A stretch of DNA of 9,812 nt, taken from the NCBI GenBank assembly GCA_015658495.1, contig DQOT01000082.1, positions 1-9,812 of the forward strand. The letters run 5' to 3'. This document shows positions 1-7,230 of the stretch, piece by piece. A model generated the notes under the pieces. The model ran no database searches. It was not told the origin of the DNA and worked only from the letters and a program-made list of their open reading frames with translations. Every line of letters begins with the position of its first letter. Position 1 is the first letter of the stretch. The position numbers were made by a program, and so were the translations under genes. The DNA comes from Fidelibacterota bacterium (GTDB taxonomy: Bacteria; Fidelibacterota; Marinisomatia; Marinisomatales; UBA1611).

Positions 1-160
1 TGTTTTTGGTCGGATAAAGAAGGATTTCCAGGATCTGATCAATGTAGCCAAACGAAACAGCCGAGCCAACAATAATTGCCAAAATGGATTTAACGAGACG
101 CCATCTCAATTCTTCAAGATGGTCAAGGAATTTCATTTCTCCTTTAGATTCAGAACTCAT
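1..160 (-). CDS. tatC: Twin-arginine translocase subunit TatC, N-terminal part (runs off the left edge)
   Basis: The minus-strand frame reads MKFLDHLEELRWRLVKSI followed by a hydrophobic stretch (AIIVGSAVSFGYI), then continues off the window. F-x-D-H-L-E-E-L-R-x-R-L is the characteristic cytoplasmic N-terminus of TatC, just before its first membrane helix. TatC is the multispanning inner-membrane receptor that binds twin-arginine signal peptides and exports folded proteins with TatA/B. About 53 codons are visible of a family that is usually about 230-260 residues. Two in-frame starts exist: ATG at 158-160, inside the end of meaB (11-base overlap), and ATG at 134-136. The second is preceded by AAAGGAG (139-145), but only 2 bases away, which is closer than usual, so the start is undecided. 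It is the third gene of an apparent operon with the regulator and the GTPase. Confidence 0.88.
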   Translation of the reverse strand, partial: MSSESKGEMKFLDHLEELRWRLVKSILAIIVGSAVSFGYIDQILEILLYPTKN

Positions 161-1097
161 CTGGTTGGCGATCCAATAATTTTTGTGCCATAATTACTGG
201 CGCAGATTTAATGGAATTCAATGTTTGTGTGGCTTGATTTAAAAAGGCTCTTTTCTCTTCTGTCCAGAACTTATCTTCCAATCTTTCACGAATGAGGTCC
301 GACACTCTGTCTCGATAGCGATTCAAGCGACGATTATCCAGCATGCCTTTCCCCTCCATCAATTTTAGATGATCCTGGATGCCCATAAATAGGTCTATGA
401 TACCTTGACCTTGATTTGCAACTGTATTGAAGACTGGCGGTTCTATTTTTCCACGAGCTGTAAAATTGTGGAGAATATTCTTTAAGAGTGATGCCAATCG
501 ATTCGCGCCATCCCGATCCGATTTATTGATCACAAACAAGTCTGCGATCTCAATGAGTCCCGCCTTCATGAGTTGAATCTCATCTCCAGATTCCGGAACC
601 AGAATAACAACAGTTAAGTCCGCAGCCTTGGCCACATCATGTTCGCCTTGGCCCACCCCAATTGTTTCATATAAAATAATATCTTTCCCACTGGCAGCCA
701 ATACATCCCCTGCTTCCTGGGCTTTTCTGGCCAAGCCACCCAAATCGCCATGACTCCCCATACTGCGGATGAAAACCCGGTCGTCCCATAAATATTTATT
801 CATCCTGACCCGATCCCCAAGAAGCGCGCCACCCGTGAACGGACTTGTGGGATCTACAGCGATCACACCAACAGTTTTATTACTCGAGAGGCAGGTTTTG
901 ATCAATTCATTGGTCAGCGTACTTTTTCCTGAACCGGGTGGCCCTGTGATCCCAATCCGAATAGATTGGGATGAATTTTCATGGAGTTCGCTAAAAAAAG
1001 AATCGGGGACGCGTTGGTCATTCTCAATCCTTGTGATCGCTTTTGAAATGGCTCCGGTGTCATTGTCTAAAATGCCGGGAATAAGCTCTTTGGGCAT
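150..1097 (-). CDS. meaB: MeaB/ArgK-family G3E GTPase (methylmalonyl-CoA mutase-associated chaperone family)
   Basis: The product has 315 residues, close to the usual family length. The P-loop is GPPGSGKS at 52-59. The segment VDPTSPFTGGALLGDRVRM (about 81-99) and the motif YETIGVGQGE (143-152) are MeaB/ArgK signatures. NKSD at 191-194 is the guanine-specificity motif. The C-terminal part from about residue 245 is basic and helical in appearance, like the family's dimerisation arm. Family members load and protect adenosylcobalamin-dependent acyl-CoA mutases by GTP hydrolysis in the cytoplasm. No mutase gene is visible here, so the partner is inferred. The ATG directly follows the TAA of the upstream regulator. 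GAGGAG lies about 12 bases upstream of the ATG, inside the regulator gene. The TGA stop overlaps the first possible tatC start. Membership of the family is clear; the exact client enzyme is not. Confidence 0.93.
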   Translation of the reverse strand: MPKELIPGILDNDTGAISKAITRIENDQRVPDSFFSELHENSSQSIRIGITGPPGSGKSTLTNELIKTCLSSNKTVGVIAVDPTSPFTGGALLGDRVRMNKYLWDDRVFIRSMGSHGDLGGLARKAQEAGDVLAASGKDIILYETIGVGQGEHDVAKAADLTVVILVPESGDEIQLMKAGLIEIADLFVINKSDRDGANRLASLLKNILHNFTARGKIEPPVFNTVANQGQGIIDLFMGIQDHLKLMEGKGMLDNRRLNRYRDRVSDLIRERLEDKFWTEEKRAFLNQATQTLNSIKSAPVIMAQKLLDRQPDEF

Positions 1098-1781
1098 TTA
1101 AGAATCGAACTCCTCGATAAATTTATTATAATTATTGATGAGGAGTTCACGGCCGTTCCGTTGGATAAAACCTTCTTTTTCCAGCAATTTCAGTGCCCGG
1201 GACACAGTTTCCCGGGAAGTCCCGGACATATTGGCTATATCCTGTTGGATCGGCGCTTTGGGAATACTCACATGCCCTTTTTGGATCACGCCCTGCTCTT
1301 CGGCGATTCGAAGTATACAAAGTGCAATTCGTTTTTCCGCATCACTCAATGACAGACTGGCAATCTGCCGATCACTTTTCCGTAACCGGAGCGCCATTTC
1401 TTTTAGTAACTGAATTGCAATCTGCGGATATTCTTTTATAACGAGTAAGAAATCATTTCGGTTCAATGTTAAAACTTTTGTGTCGTCCAGTGCGATCACA
1501 TTGGCAGAACGGGATTCACCATCCAAGAGTGACATTTCACCAAAAAAGTCACCATCATTTAAAATAGCAAGAATGACCTCTCGTCCTTCCTTACTCAATC
1601 GGGTGATTTTGACACTGCCCTCGGTTACAAAAAAGCACTGTTCCCCTTCTGATGCTTCCAATAGGATCATTTGCCCTGCTTCATAATGTCTCAGAACCAT
1701 TTTTTCCGAGATATATCCCAATTCTTTTTCGGTCAAATCCCAAAACAGTGAGACAGATTGTAATAATTCAATTTTATTCAT
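1098..1781 (-). CDS. CRP/FNR-family transcriptional regulator
   Basis: The product has 227 residues in two domains. The N-terminal cyclic-nucleotide-binding beta-barrel covers about 8-125. The C-terminal winged helix covers about 145-215, with the helix-turn-helix recognition segment TSRETVSRALKLLEKEG at 188-204. The phosphate-binding cassette is well kept: GEMSLLDGESRSA at 81-93, with Glu82, Arg91 and Ser92 at the positions that contact cAMP in E. coli CRP. A cyclic nucleotide ligand is therefore plausible. The N-terminal cysteine cluster of FNR is missing (only Cys49 and Cys155), which argues against an Fe-S oxygen sensor. It is the first gene of a tight operon with meaB and tatC, and divergent from rpsT. 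A promoter lies at 1818-1846. AAAGGA is present upstream but about 17 bases from the ATG, which is too far for normal use. Its regulon cannot be read from the sequence. Confidence 0.92.
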   Translation of the reverse strand: MNKIELLQSVSLFWDLTEKELGYISEKMVLRHYEAGQMILLEASEGEQCFFVTEGSVKITRLSKEGREVILAILNDGDFFGEMSLLDGESRSANVIALDDTKVLTLNRNDFLLVIKEYPQIAIQLLKEMALRLRKSDRQIASLSLSDAEKRIALCILRIAEEQGVIQKGHVSIPKAPIQQDIANMSGTSRETVSRALKLLEKEGFIQRNGRELLINNYNKFIEEFDS

Positions 1782-1817
1782 AGCAAAAAAATACGGTGTC
1801 CTTTCTACTTTTCAAAT

Positions 1818-1846
1818 TTTATATCCGTTGATTAAAATTGTTTGAA
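1818..1846 (-). promoter_or_regulatory. Probable sigma70-type promoter of the regulator-meaB-tatC operon
   Basis: On the minus strand, TTCAAA (1841-1846, 4/6 match to TTGACA) is followed after exactly 17 bases by TATAAA (1818-1823, 5/6 match to TATAAT). Transcription would start near 1811, giving a leader of about 30 bases before the ATG at 1781. The -35 hexamer TTCAAA is one arm of an inverted repeat whose other arm (1811-1816) lies at the expected start point. This could be an operator for the regulator itself, but that is inference. Confidence 0.45.
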
Positions 1847-1907
1847 GGCACAAAATTTTCCACACAAAACTTAGGATGGGTGGGTCTATGATTTCGTAAA
1901 CAGATTA

Positions 1908-1958
1908 TTGACTCTGAATTTCATGATAGTGTAATTTCACAAACTTTAAACTAAAGGA
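1908..1958 (+). promoter_or_regulatory. Possible rpsT promoter and ribosome binding site
   Basis: TTGACT at 1908-1913 is a 5/6 match to a -35 box. The -10 is weak: TAATTT at 1932-1937 with an 18-base spacer is the best placed. An imperfect palindrome GTGTAATTTCAC (1929-1940, form GTG-N6-CAC) overlaps that -10 and could be a binding site for a CRP-type dimer. AAGGA at 1954-1958 lies 10 bases before the rpsT ATG and is a believable Shine-Dalgarno sequence. Nothing else definite was seen in the rest of the 1782-1968 spacer apart from the divergent promoter. Confidence 0.35.
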
Positions 1959-1968
1959 ATTTTACTAA

Positions 1969-2223
1969 ATGGATAGACATCCGCAACAATTAAAGCGGGA
2001 ACGCCAAGACATCAAAAGACGTGCAAGAAATGTAGATAGCATGTCTCGTCTTCGCACGCACATTAAAAAAGTTTTATCAACAACAACCAAAGCCGATGCT
2101 GAAAAAGTATATGGTGATGCAGTGAGCATTATTGATAAAGCAGTGAGTAAGAATCTTATTCACAAAAATACGGGTTCACGCCGGAAGGCTCAGATCACCC
2201 GTCACGTAAACTCACTGAGTTAA
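1969..2223 (+). CDS. rpsT: 30S ribosomal protein S20
   Basis: The product has 84 residues, the usual size for bS20. It is very rich in Lys and Arg and wholly helical in appearance. It carries the family pattern: a basic N-terminus (KRERQDIKRRARN), SRLRTHIKKVL in the first long helix, and IDKAVSKNLIHKNTGSRRK near the C-terminus, where I-H-K-N-x-x-x-R-x-K is the S20 hallmark. S20 binds 16S rRNA early in 30S assembly. It is the only plus-strand gene in the window, divergent from the CRP-family regulator and convergent with guaB. The ATG start is supported by AAGGA 10 bases upstream and by the family length. Nothing looks abnormal. Confidence 0.95.
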   Translation: MDRHPQQLKRERQDIKRRARNVDSMSRLRTHIKKVLSTTTKADAEKVYGDAVSIIDKAVSKNLIHKNTGSRRKAQITRHVNSLS

Positions 2224-2234
2224 ATTTTACTCAG
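2215..2234. terminator. Weak hairpin between convergent rpsT and guaB, possible bidirectional terminator
   Basis: CTGAGT (2215-2220) and ACTCAG (2229-2234) form a 6-bp stem with an 8-base AT-only loop, over the rpsT stop codon. Overlapping alternatives exist: the perfect palindrome AACTCACTGAGTT at 2209-2221, and a CTCAGA/TCTGAG pair at 2230-2235 and 2254-2259. None is followed by a T-tract on either strand, so this is not a classical intrinsic terminator. It is recorded because convergent genes 23 bases apart need some transcription stop here. Confidence 0.25.
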
Positions 2235-2246
2235 AGTGTAATTCGA

Positions 2247-3716
2247 TCACCCATCTGAGATCTGGTAGTTAGGGGCTTCCTTCACTATTCGGACCTCATG
2301 CGGGTGATTTTCTTTCACGCCTGCCGCAGTGATTTGGACAAAGGTTGATCTTTCTCCAAATTCTGCAATTGTTTTACACCCGCAATATCCCATGGATGAT
2401 TTGACACCGCCTGTCAATTGATGGATCGTATTTCGAACCGGGCCACGGTAAGGCACCATCCCCTCAATCCCTTCCGGAACTAATTTGGTTGCTTCGGCAC
2501 CTTCCTGGAAATAACGGTCACCGCCGCCTTTTTGCATGGCACCCATGGATCCCATTCCACGATAAGATTTATATTGCCGTCCTTCGTATAAAATTGTTTC
2601 TCCCGGGCTTTCGTCCATGCCAGCGAGCAAACTCCCCAACATAACGGAATCTGCCCCGGCAGCTAATGCTTTGGCAATATCACCACTATAACGAAGTCCA
2701 CCATCAGCGATGACTGGAATATCGAATTCTTTCGCTGTATCCACAGCATCCATGATAGCGGTTAATTGGGGAACGCCTACTCCAGCGATCACACGCGTCG
2801 TACAACTTGCACCTGCACCGATGCCGACTTTCACACAATCCACACCTGCATCAATCAATGCTTTTGTTCCATCGCCGGTAGCCACATTCCCTGCGATGAC
2901 TGCAAGATTTGCATAGGTCTTTTTGATGTTGGCGATTGAATTCAATACCCCTCGAGAATGGCCATGGGCTGTGTCGATTATGATAGCATCCACTTCCACA
3001 TCAGCTAACGCTCCGGCCCGATCAAAAGCATCTTCAGAAACACCAATGGCAGCTCCCACACGAAGCCGGCCATTTTGATCCTTACACGAATCAGGATTAT
3101 CTTCTTTTTTTTGAATGTCTTTTACCGTGATGAGCCCCGTGAGATTCCCATCCTTATCCACAACCAATAATTTCTCGATCCGGTGCTTCTGTAGGATCTC
3201 CTTGGCCTTATCCAACGAGGTTCCTTTTGGAACCGTGATCAGGTTTTCGGAGGTCATGCGATCGGAAACCTTCAGTGAATCGTCCGTTTCAAATCGTATA
3301 TCCCGATTCGTGAGAATGCCTACTAAACGATCATCATCCAAGACCGGGAGCCCGCTGATCTTGAATTGAGACATGATCTTTTTTGCATCCGCAATGCTAG
3401 AACCGGCACTTATGGTGACCGGATTCAAAATCATCCCGCTTTCAGATCGTTTGACACGATCAACCATTTTCGCCTGATCTTCAATTGTTAAATTTTTATG
3501 GATGATGCCCAATCCACCGGTTCGTGCCAAAGCAATGGCCATATCACTTTCAGTGACGGTATCCATGGCAGCACTTAAAATGGGAATATTCAAGGTGATA
3601 TTTCTTGTTAAGCGGGTTGTGAGTTCCACATCTCTTGGCAGAACGGATGATGCCTTCGGAACCAGAAGAACATCATCAAAAGTGAGTGCTTGTTTAAAAG
3701 GGGGACGATTTTCCAT
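2247..3716 (-). CDS. guaB: Inosine-5'-monophosphate dehydrogenase
   Basis: The 489-residue product is full length for bacterial IMPDH, which oxidises IMP to XMP with NAD+, the committed step of GMP synthesis. The N-terminal barrel part begins [10 protein letters not shown] (11-20). Two CBS domains (about 95-205) interrupt the barrel and contain SGLPVLDDD and [20 protein letters not shown]. Catalytic Cys305 lies in [11 protein letters not shown] (298-308). Active-site segments IADGG (336-340), [10 protein letters not shown] (385-394), Arg401-Tyr402 of the flap and [11 protein letters not shown] (415-425) are all present. The loop before the cysteine departs from the usual GPGSIC (see findings). 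The start is supported by GGAG at 3722-3725, 5 bases before the ATG and inside the end of hutH. The gap to hutH is 2 bases, so the two are probably cotranscribed. The gene ends 23 bases from rpsT. Confidence 0.97.
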   Translation of the reverse strand: MENRPPFKQALTFDDVLLVPKASSVLPRDVELTTRLTRNITLNIPILSAAMDTVTESDMAIALARTGGLGIIHKNLTIEDQAKMVDRVKRSESGMILNPVTISAGSSIADAKKIMSQFKISGLPVLDDDRLVGILTNRDIRFETDDSLKVSDRMTSENLITVPKGTSLDKAKEILQKHRIEKLLVVDKDGNLTGLITVKDIQKKEDNPDSCKDQNGRLRVGAAIGVSEDAFDRAGALADVEVDAIIIDTAHGHSRGVLNSIANIKKTYANLAVIAGNVATGDGTKALIDAGVDCVKVGIGAGASCTTRVIAGVGVPQLTAIMDAVDTAKEFDIPVIADGGLRYSGDIAKALAAGADSVMLGSLLAGMDESPGETILYEGRQYKSYRGMGSMGAMQKGGGDRYFQEGAEATKLVPEGIEGMVPYRGPVRNTIHQLTGGVKSSMGYCGCKTIAEFGERSTFVQITAAGVKENHPHEVRIVKEAPNYQISDG

Positions 3717-3718
3717 GG

Positions 3719-5245
3719 TTACTCCAATGAAAGTTGATTCATGACAGTGTTTACCAATTCACCGCTTTGAATTTTTTCTGCGATCGATTCTATTTCACCA
3801 GAAAGGACACGGTCACCCTTTTGATATTTACACACAGACGTGAGGATTTTCAGGACAGCTTCTGTTCCTTTACCTGGTTGAAGATTGGGTGATGCAATTT
3901 GGTTTGCAGCACCGGCAACAATCAATTCCACGGCGAGAATGTGTCGTAAATTATGTTGAATCTGCAAAAGTTTTTTCCCGGCCCAGGGCGCCATGCACAC
4001 ATGATCTTCCTGCCCTCCGGATGTGGGTAATGAATCCACACTGGCAGGATACGCTAATGTTTTATTTTCGGATGCCAAAGCAGATGCAGTGACATGTGCG
4101 ATCATATAGCCAGATTCAATACCGGGAGTCTTGGTCACGAAGGGTGGAAATTTTCCTTCGACACCCTTCATAAAAAAATAAGTTCGTCTTTCAGATACTG
4201 CACCCAATTCAGAAAATGATATGGCCAGAAAGTCCATTGCCTGCGCCACATGTTCTGCATGAAAATGACCGGAACTCACTACATCTCCATTTTCCATTAT
4301 CAATGGATTATCGCTAACGCTATTGATCTCGTTATTGATCATTTCTTTGGCACTGGCGTTTCCATCTCTGCTTGCCCCGTGTATATGGGGGATACAGCGA
4401 AAACTGTATGGATCCTGAACCTTCCCGCAATTGGTATGAGATTGGACGATCTTGCTGCCATCTAAGAGTTGATACACATTCCTAGCTGCTGACTGTTGCC
4501 CGGGATGGCCTTTAAGAGCATGAATCTCCTTTTGAAACACTTTCCGGCTGGCGAAGCTATTTTCCACAGACAGTGCGCCAGCAATGTCCGCTGTTTTTAA
4601 AAGAATGTCGCCATCCAATAATGTTTTGATACCCAATGCAGTGGATACCTGTGTACCATTGACGAGACTCAATCCTTCCTTCGGATGTAAGACCAACGGT
4701 TTGACGCCTGCTTTTGAAAGAGCAGTTTTGGTCACCATTTTCTTCCCTTGGAAAAAAACGTGCCCTTCACCAATAAGGGCCAAAGCCATGTGCCCCAGTG
4801 GTGCAAGATCGCCACTGGCACCCACAGACCCTTTTTCAGGAATGACGGGAAGAATATCTTTATTTAAGAATTGAACAATTTTTTCTGCCAGGGCTGGACG
4901 AATACCGCTGTACCCTTTTACATAGGTCAGGAGTTTTAAAACAAAAATGGACCGAACCAATCCAAGCTCAAATGGTTCACCAACACCCGAAGCATGACTC
5001 CGAACCAAATTAAGTTGAAGAACTTTTTGATCTTTTGGATCGATCTTGATTTGACTCAAATTCCCAAAGCCGGTATTTACACCATAAATAGTTTTCCCGG
5101 CATCAATTTGAGCAAGAAGGCAATGATGAGAACGTTTGAGATTTTTAAGGGAATCTTTCGTCAGGGAGGCACGGACGGGTCCTTCAAAAAGTGGGGCGAA
5201 ATCCTGGTAGGAATAGGAACGGGTAGAAATACGTAGGTTTACCAT
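3719..5245 (-). CDS. hutH: Histidine ammonia-lyase (histidase)
   Basis: The product has 508 residues, normal for HutH. It deaminates L-histidine to trans-urocanate, the first step of histidine degradation, in the cytoplasm. The self-processed MIO cofactor triad is Ala143-Ser144-Gly145 in GSVGASGDLAPLG. Other active-site elements are Tyr54 in YGVNTGFG, Asn196 in LVNGTQ, and Gln277, Tyr280 and Arg283 in VQDPYSFR. His84 and Met381 match the positions that select histidine rather than tyrosine or phenylalanine in the family, so histidase is preferred over an aromatic lyase. SGGQEDHV stands where many homologues have SANQEDHV. No hutU, hutI or hutG is visible. The ATG at 5243-5245 has no Shine-Dalgarno sequence, and an in-frame stop just upstream excludes a longer form. 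A promoter-like sequence immediately upstream suggests a leaderless message. guaB follows after 2 bases. Confidence 0.94.
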   Translation of the reverse strand: MVNLRISTRSYSYQDFAPLFEGPVRASLTKDSLKNLKRSHHCLLAQIDAGKTIYGVNTGFGNLSQIKIDPKDQKVLQLNLVRSHASGVGEPFELGLVRSIFVLKLLTYVKGYSGIRPALAEKIVQFLNKDILPVIPEKGSVGASGDLAPLGHMALALIGEGHVFFQGKKMVTKTALSKAGVKPLVLHPKEGLSLVNGTQVSTALGIKTLLDGDILLKTADIAGALSVENSFASRKVFQKEIHALKGHPGQQSAARNVYQLLDGSKIVQSHTNCGKVQDPYSFRCIPHIHGASRDGNASAKEMINNEINSVSDNPLIMENGDVVSSGHFHAEHVAQAMDFLAISFSELGAVSERRTYFFMKGVEGKFPPFVTKTPGIESGYMIAHVTASALASENKTLAYPASVDSLPTSGGQEDHVCMAPWAGKKLLQIQHNLRHILAVELIVAGAANQIASPNLQPGKGTEAVLKILTSVCKYQKGDRVLSGEIESIAEKIQSGELVNTVMNQLSLE

Positions 5246-5252
5246 CAGCGAA

Positions 5253-5280
5253 TTTATGATTTTGTATCATTTTATGCCAA
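5253..5280 (-). promoter_or_regulatory. Probable hutH promoter with an inverted repeat in the spacer
   Basis: In the 50-base gap before hutH, minus-strand TTGGCA (5275-5280, 5/6 match to TTGACA) is followed after 16 bases by CATAAA (5253-5258, 4/6 match to TATAAT). The expected start point is at about 5245-5247, on the hutH ATG itself, which fits the lack of a ribosome binding site. ATGAT-N5-ATCAT (5256-5270) fills most of the spacer and touches the -10, the geometry of a repressor operator. The regulator is unknown. Confidence 0.45.
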
Positions 5281-5295
5281 CGAATGAAAAAAGGT

Positions 5296-7206
5296 TTATT
5301 GAATCGAATCCATCTCCGAAAAGGGAGTCATTTCAACAGGCAAGGATCGAGCAAAGATCTCGCCATAACGCTTGGTGACAATGCGATTATCGAGACAAAT
5401 AAATTTCCCTGCATCGTAGGTGGTGCGGATCAATCTTCCAAATCCCTGACGGAAACGGATGGCACATTCCGGAAGTGAATATTCCATAAAACTGTTTCCA
5501 CCCATTCGACTCACAAATTCTGAATAGGATTTTACCAAGGGTTCAGATGGAACATCGAATGGAAGTTTCACCAGAATCAGGATCTCTAACAGATCACCAG
5601 GGAGATCAACCCCTTCCCAAAAACTGTTTGTTCCAAAAAGGATTCCGTTTGGATGCTGATGCATACCTTTGATGATTCCCGGTCGGGACGCACCGCGGAT
5701 TTGTGCGAATAAGGGCAGGTCCCTTCCACCCGGTTTATCTTTTAAAACATTGGCTGTATCAGTTAATGTTTTCCTTGAAGTAAACAATACCATCATCCTT
5801 TTTCCAATAGTCTTATGTAAATGATATACCAATTCTCCAATCATGGTTGGGTCGTTGGATATTTCCCGCGCACCGCCGTATTGATGATAGGTGACTTGCT
5901 CATTATAGAGAAAAGGACTTGAGAAATATTTTGTTCTGACATGATCAAAATCATCTAAACCAATTCGCCGTAAAAAGTAATCAAATGAATTATTCACCTT
6001 AAAGGTTGCCGATGTCAATAAACAATGATCGAAACGTCTAAAAAATTCTACGTTCAGTTTTTCCGCAACGTCAACTAGTGATGCATGGAGCGACAAGGTC
6101 AATCTTTCTTTGGATGTATTCGGATTCCGGTATTCCCCTTCCATCCAATAGACCCAGTCATGGTCTTGATTCTCCGTCAAACGAACAAGAGATGTCATTA
6201 AACCGCTGGCGGTTTCCAATCCGCGATCTAATACAGAATGGAGTACAGGAAAATCTGTTCGGGATGGATCCATTTCCAAAACAGCCTTCCGAATTTTATC
6301 TAAAAGGGAGAAGACGCCTTCAAGGCTTTGCTTCATGGTGTAAAGTTCAACGGTGATAGGTGCATATACTTTCTCCAATCGACCCAGAATTGGCTTGTCC
6401 TGATAGGCTTTCGCCGGGGTAAACCTGTTATGATTATCATCGGATAAAGCCTGCATGAATTCTTTTAAACTTTTTTGTGCATGCTTTACCGCATCTTTAA
6501 GATTATCACGGAGTTTACCGATCCCCGGTTCTAATTCGCTAATCTTATGCAATAAATTATTCCAACGGGCAGATCGTGAAAAGGATGGATCCACGGTTTG
6601 AAGCAAATAAGATGTGTTCTGCTCACTCCATTCCGTTTTGAACTGTTCATAGGCAGATTTTACAAGATTATGAGCTTCATCCACGATCACAGAATTGAAA
6701 TCTGGTAAGAACCCTGGCTGGGCTACATCTGTCATTAACAGAGAATGGTTTACAACAATAATATGTGCCCGAAAAATAGCCTTTTTCAATTTACCATAAT
6801 AACATCCATCATGTCGATTGCAGACCTCCCCTGTACAAAATCCCGGTTCACTGCAAAAGGTTGGTTTAAGCCACGTCCGCCGTGCATTAAAAAATCCTGA
6901 ACATTCCGACAGATCACCGGTTTTTGTCCACCGCATCCAGAATAAAACCGGGATTAATGCTTCCACATCCACGCTGTCCAGTGTTTTTGCATCAGAGATC
7001 AACCAATCAAATCGTGTTTTGCAGATATAATTTTTCCGCCCTTTCATCATGACCGCCTTGATGGGGACATCCAGCGTTTCAGCAAGTTGGGGCAGGTCTT
7101 TGTAAAATAATTGGTCCTGGAGATGTTTTGTATGGCTGGCAACCACGGTTGGCCCTTTGTCTTCAACATACAGTGAATTCTTGAATGCGCCAAAAAGGTA
7201 TGCCAT
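5296..7206 (-). CDS. dinG: DinG-type Fe-S helicase domain, 3' portion of the interrupted gene (P-loop lies upstream of its first ATG)
   Basis: This open frame has 636 codons. Helicase motifs in order: Ia (ASHTKHLQDQL, 23-33), DEAH box 176-179 in VIVDEAHN, motif III LTSAT (397-401), motif IV VLFTSRKTL (473-481), motif V GTNSFWEGVDLPG (525-537), and motif VI Q587-GFGR-LIR594. Cysteines 62, 124, 129 and 135 (spacing x4 and x5 for the last three) match the Fe-S ligand pattern of E. coli DinG and XPD. DinG proteins are ATP-driven 5'-3' DNA helicases that act on R-loops, D-loops and similar structures. The ATG at 7204-7206 is only the first Met after the P-loop; no ATG, GTG or TTG in frame lies between the TAA and this Met. 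Translated alone, the protein would lack Walker A and should not hydrolyse ATP. The motif conservation shows the domain was under selection until very recently. It ends 50 bases before hutH. Confidence 0.8.
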   Translation of the reverse strand: MAYLFGAFKNSLYVEDKGPTVVASHTKHLQDQLFYKDLPQLAETLDVPIKAVMMKGRKNYICKTRFDWLISDAKTLDSVDVEALIPVLFWMRWTKTGDLSECSGFFNARRTWLKPTFCSEPGFCTGEVCNRHDGCYYGKLKKAIFRAHIIVVNHSLLMTDVAQPGFLPDFNSVIVDEAHNLVKSAYEQFKTEWSEQNTSYLLQTVDPSFSRSARWNNLLHKISELEPGIGKLRDNLKDAVKHAQKSLKEFMQALSDDNHNRFTPAKAYQDKPILGRLEKVYAPITVELYTMKQSLEGVFSLLDKIRKAVLEMDPSRTDFPVLHSVLDRGLETASGLMTSLVRLTENQDHDWVYWMEGEYRNPNTSKERLTLSLHASLVDVAEKLNVEFFRRFDHCLLTSATFKVNNSFDYFLRRIGLDDFDHVRTKYFSSPFLYNEQVTYHQYGGAREISNDPTMIGELVYHLHKTIGKRMMVLFTSRKTLTDTANVLKDKPGGRDLPLFAQIRGASRPGIIKGMHQHPNGILFGTNSFWEGVDLPGDLLEILILVKLPFDVPSEPLVKSYSEFVSRMGGNSFMEYSLPECAIRFRQGFGRLIRTTYDAGKFICLDNRIVTKRYGEIFARSLPVEMTPFSEMDSIQ

Positions 7207-7230
7207 GGATTTACCTAATCCCGTGCCAGC

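Noticed and set aside
769..1101. Plus-strand open frame of 110 codons
   Set aside because: It lies wholly antisense to meaB, has no recognisable domain and no ribosome binding site, and mirrors the codon structure of the real gene. The other plus-strand frames across guaB, hutH, the helicase and the flavoprotein were rejected for the same reason.
1098..1781. FNR-type oxygen sensor
   Set aside because: The cluster of N-terminal cysteines needed for the Fe-S centre is absent; only two isolated cysteines occur.
2209..2259. Strong intrinsic terminator between rpsT and guaB
   Set aside because: Several short overlapping palindromes are present, but stems are only about 6 bp and no T-tract follows on either strand. 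Kept only as a weak feature.
3719..5245. Tyrosine or phenylalanine ammonia-lyase, or an aminomutase
   Set aside because: His84 and Met381 are at the histidine-selecting positions, and the remaining active site follows histidase.
5296..7206. The helicase half as an ordinary independent gene starting at the ATG at 7204-7206
   Set aside because: The conserved P-loop lies in frame just upstream of that ATG and just after the TAA, with no start codon available to include it. A natural gene split would not discard the ATP-binding motif while keeping all the other helicase motifs.
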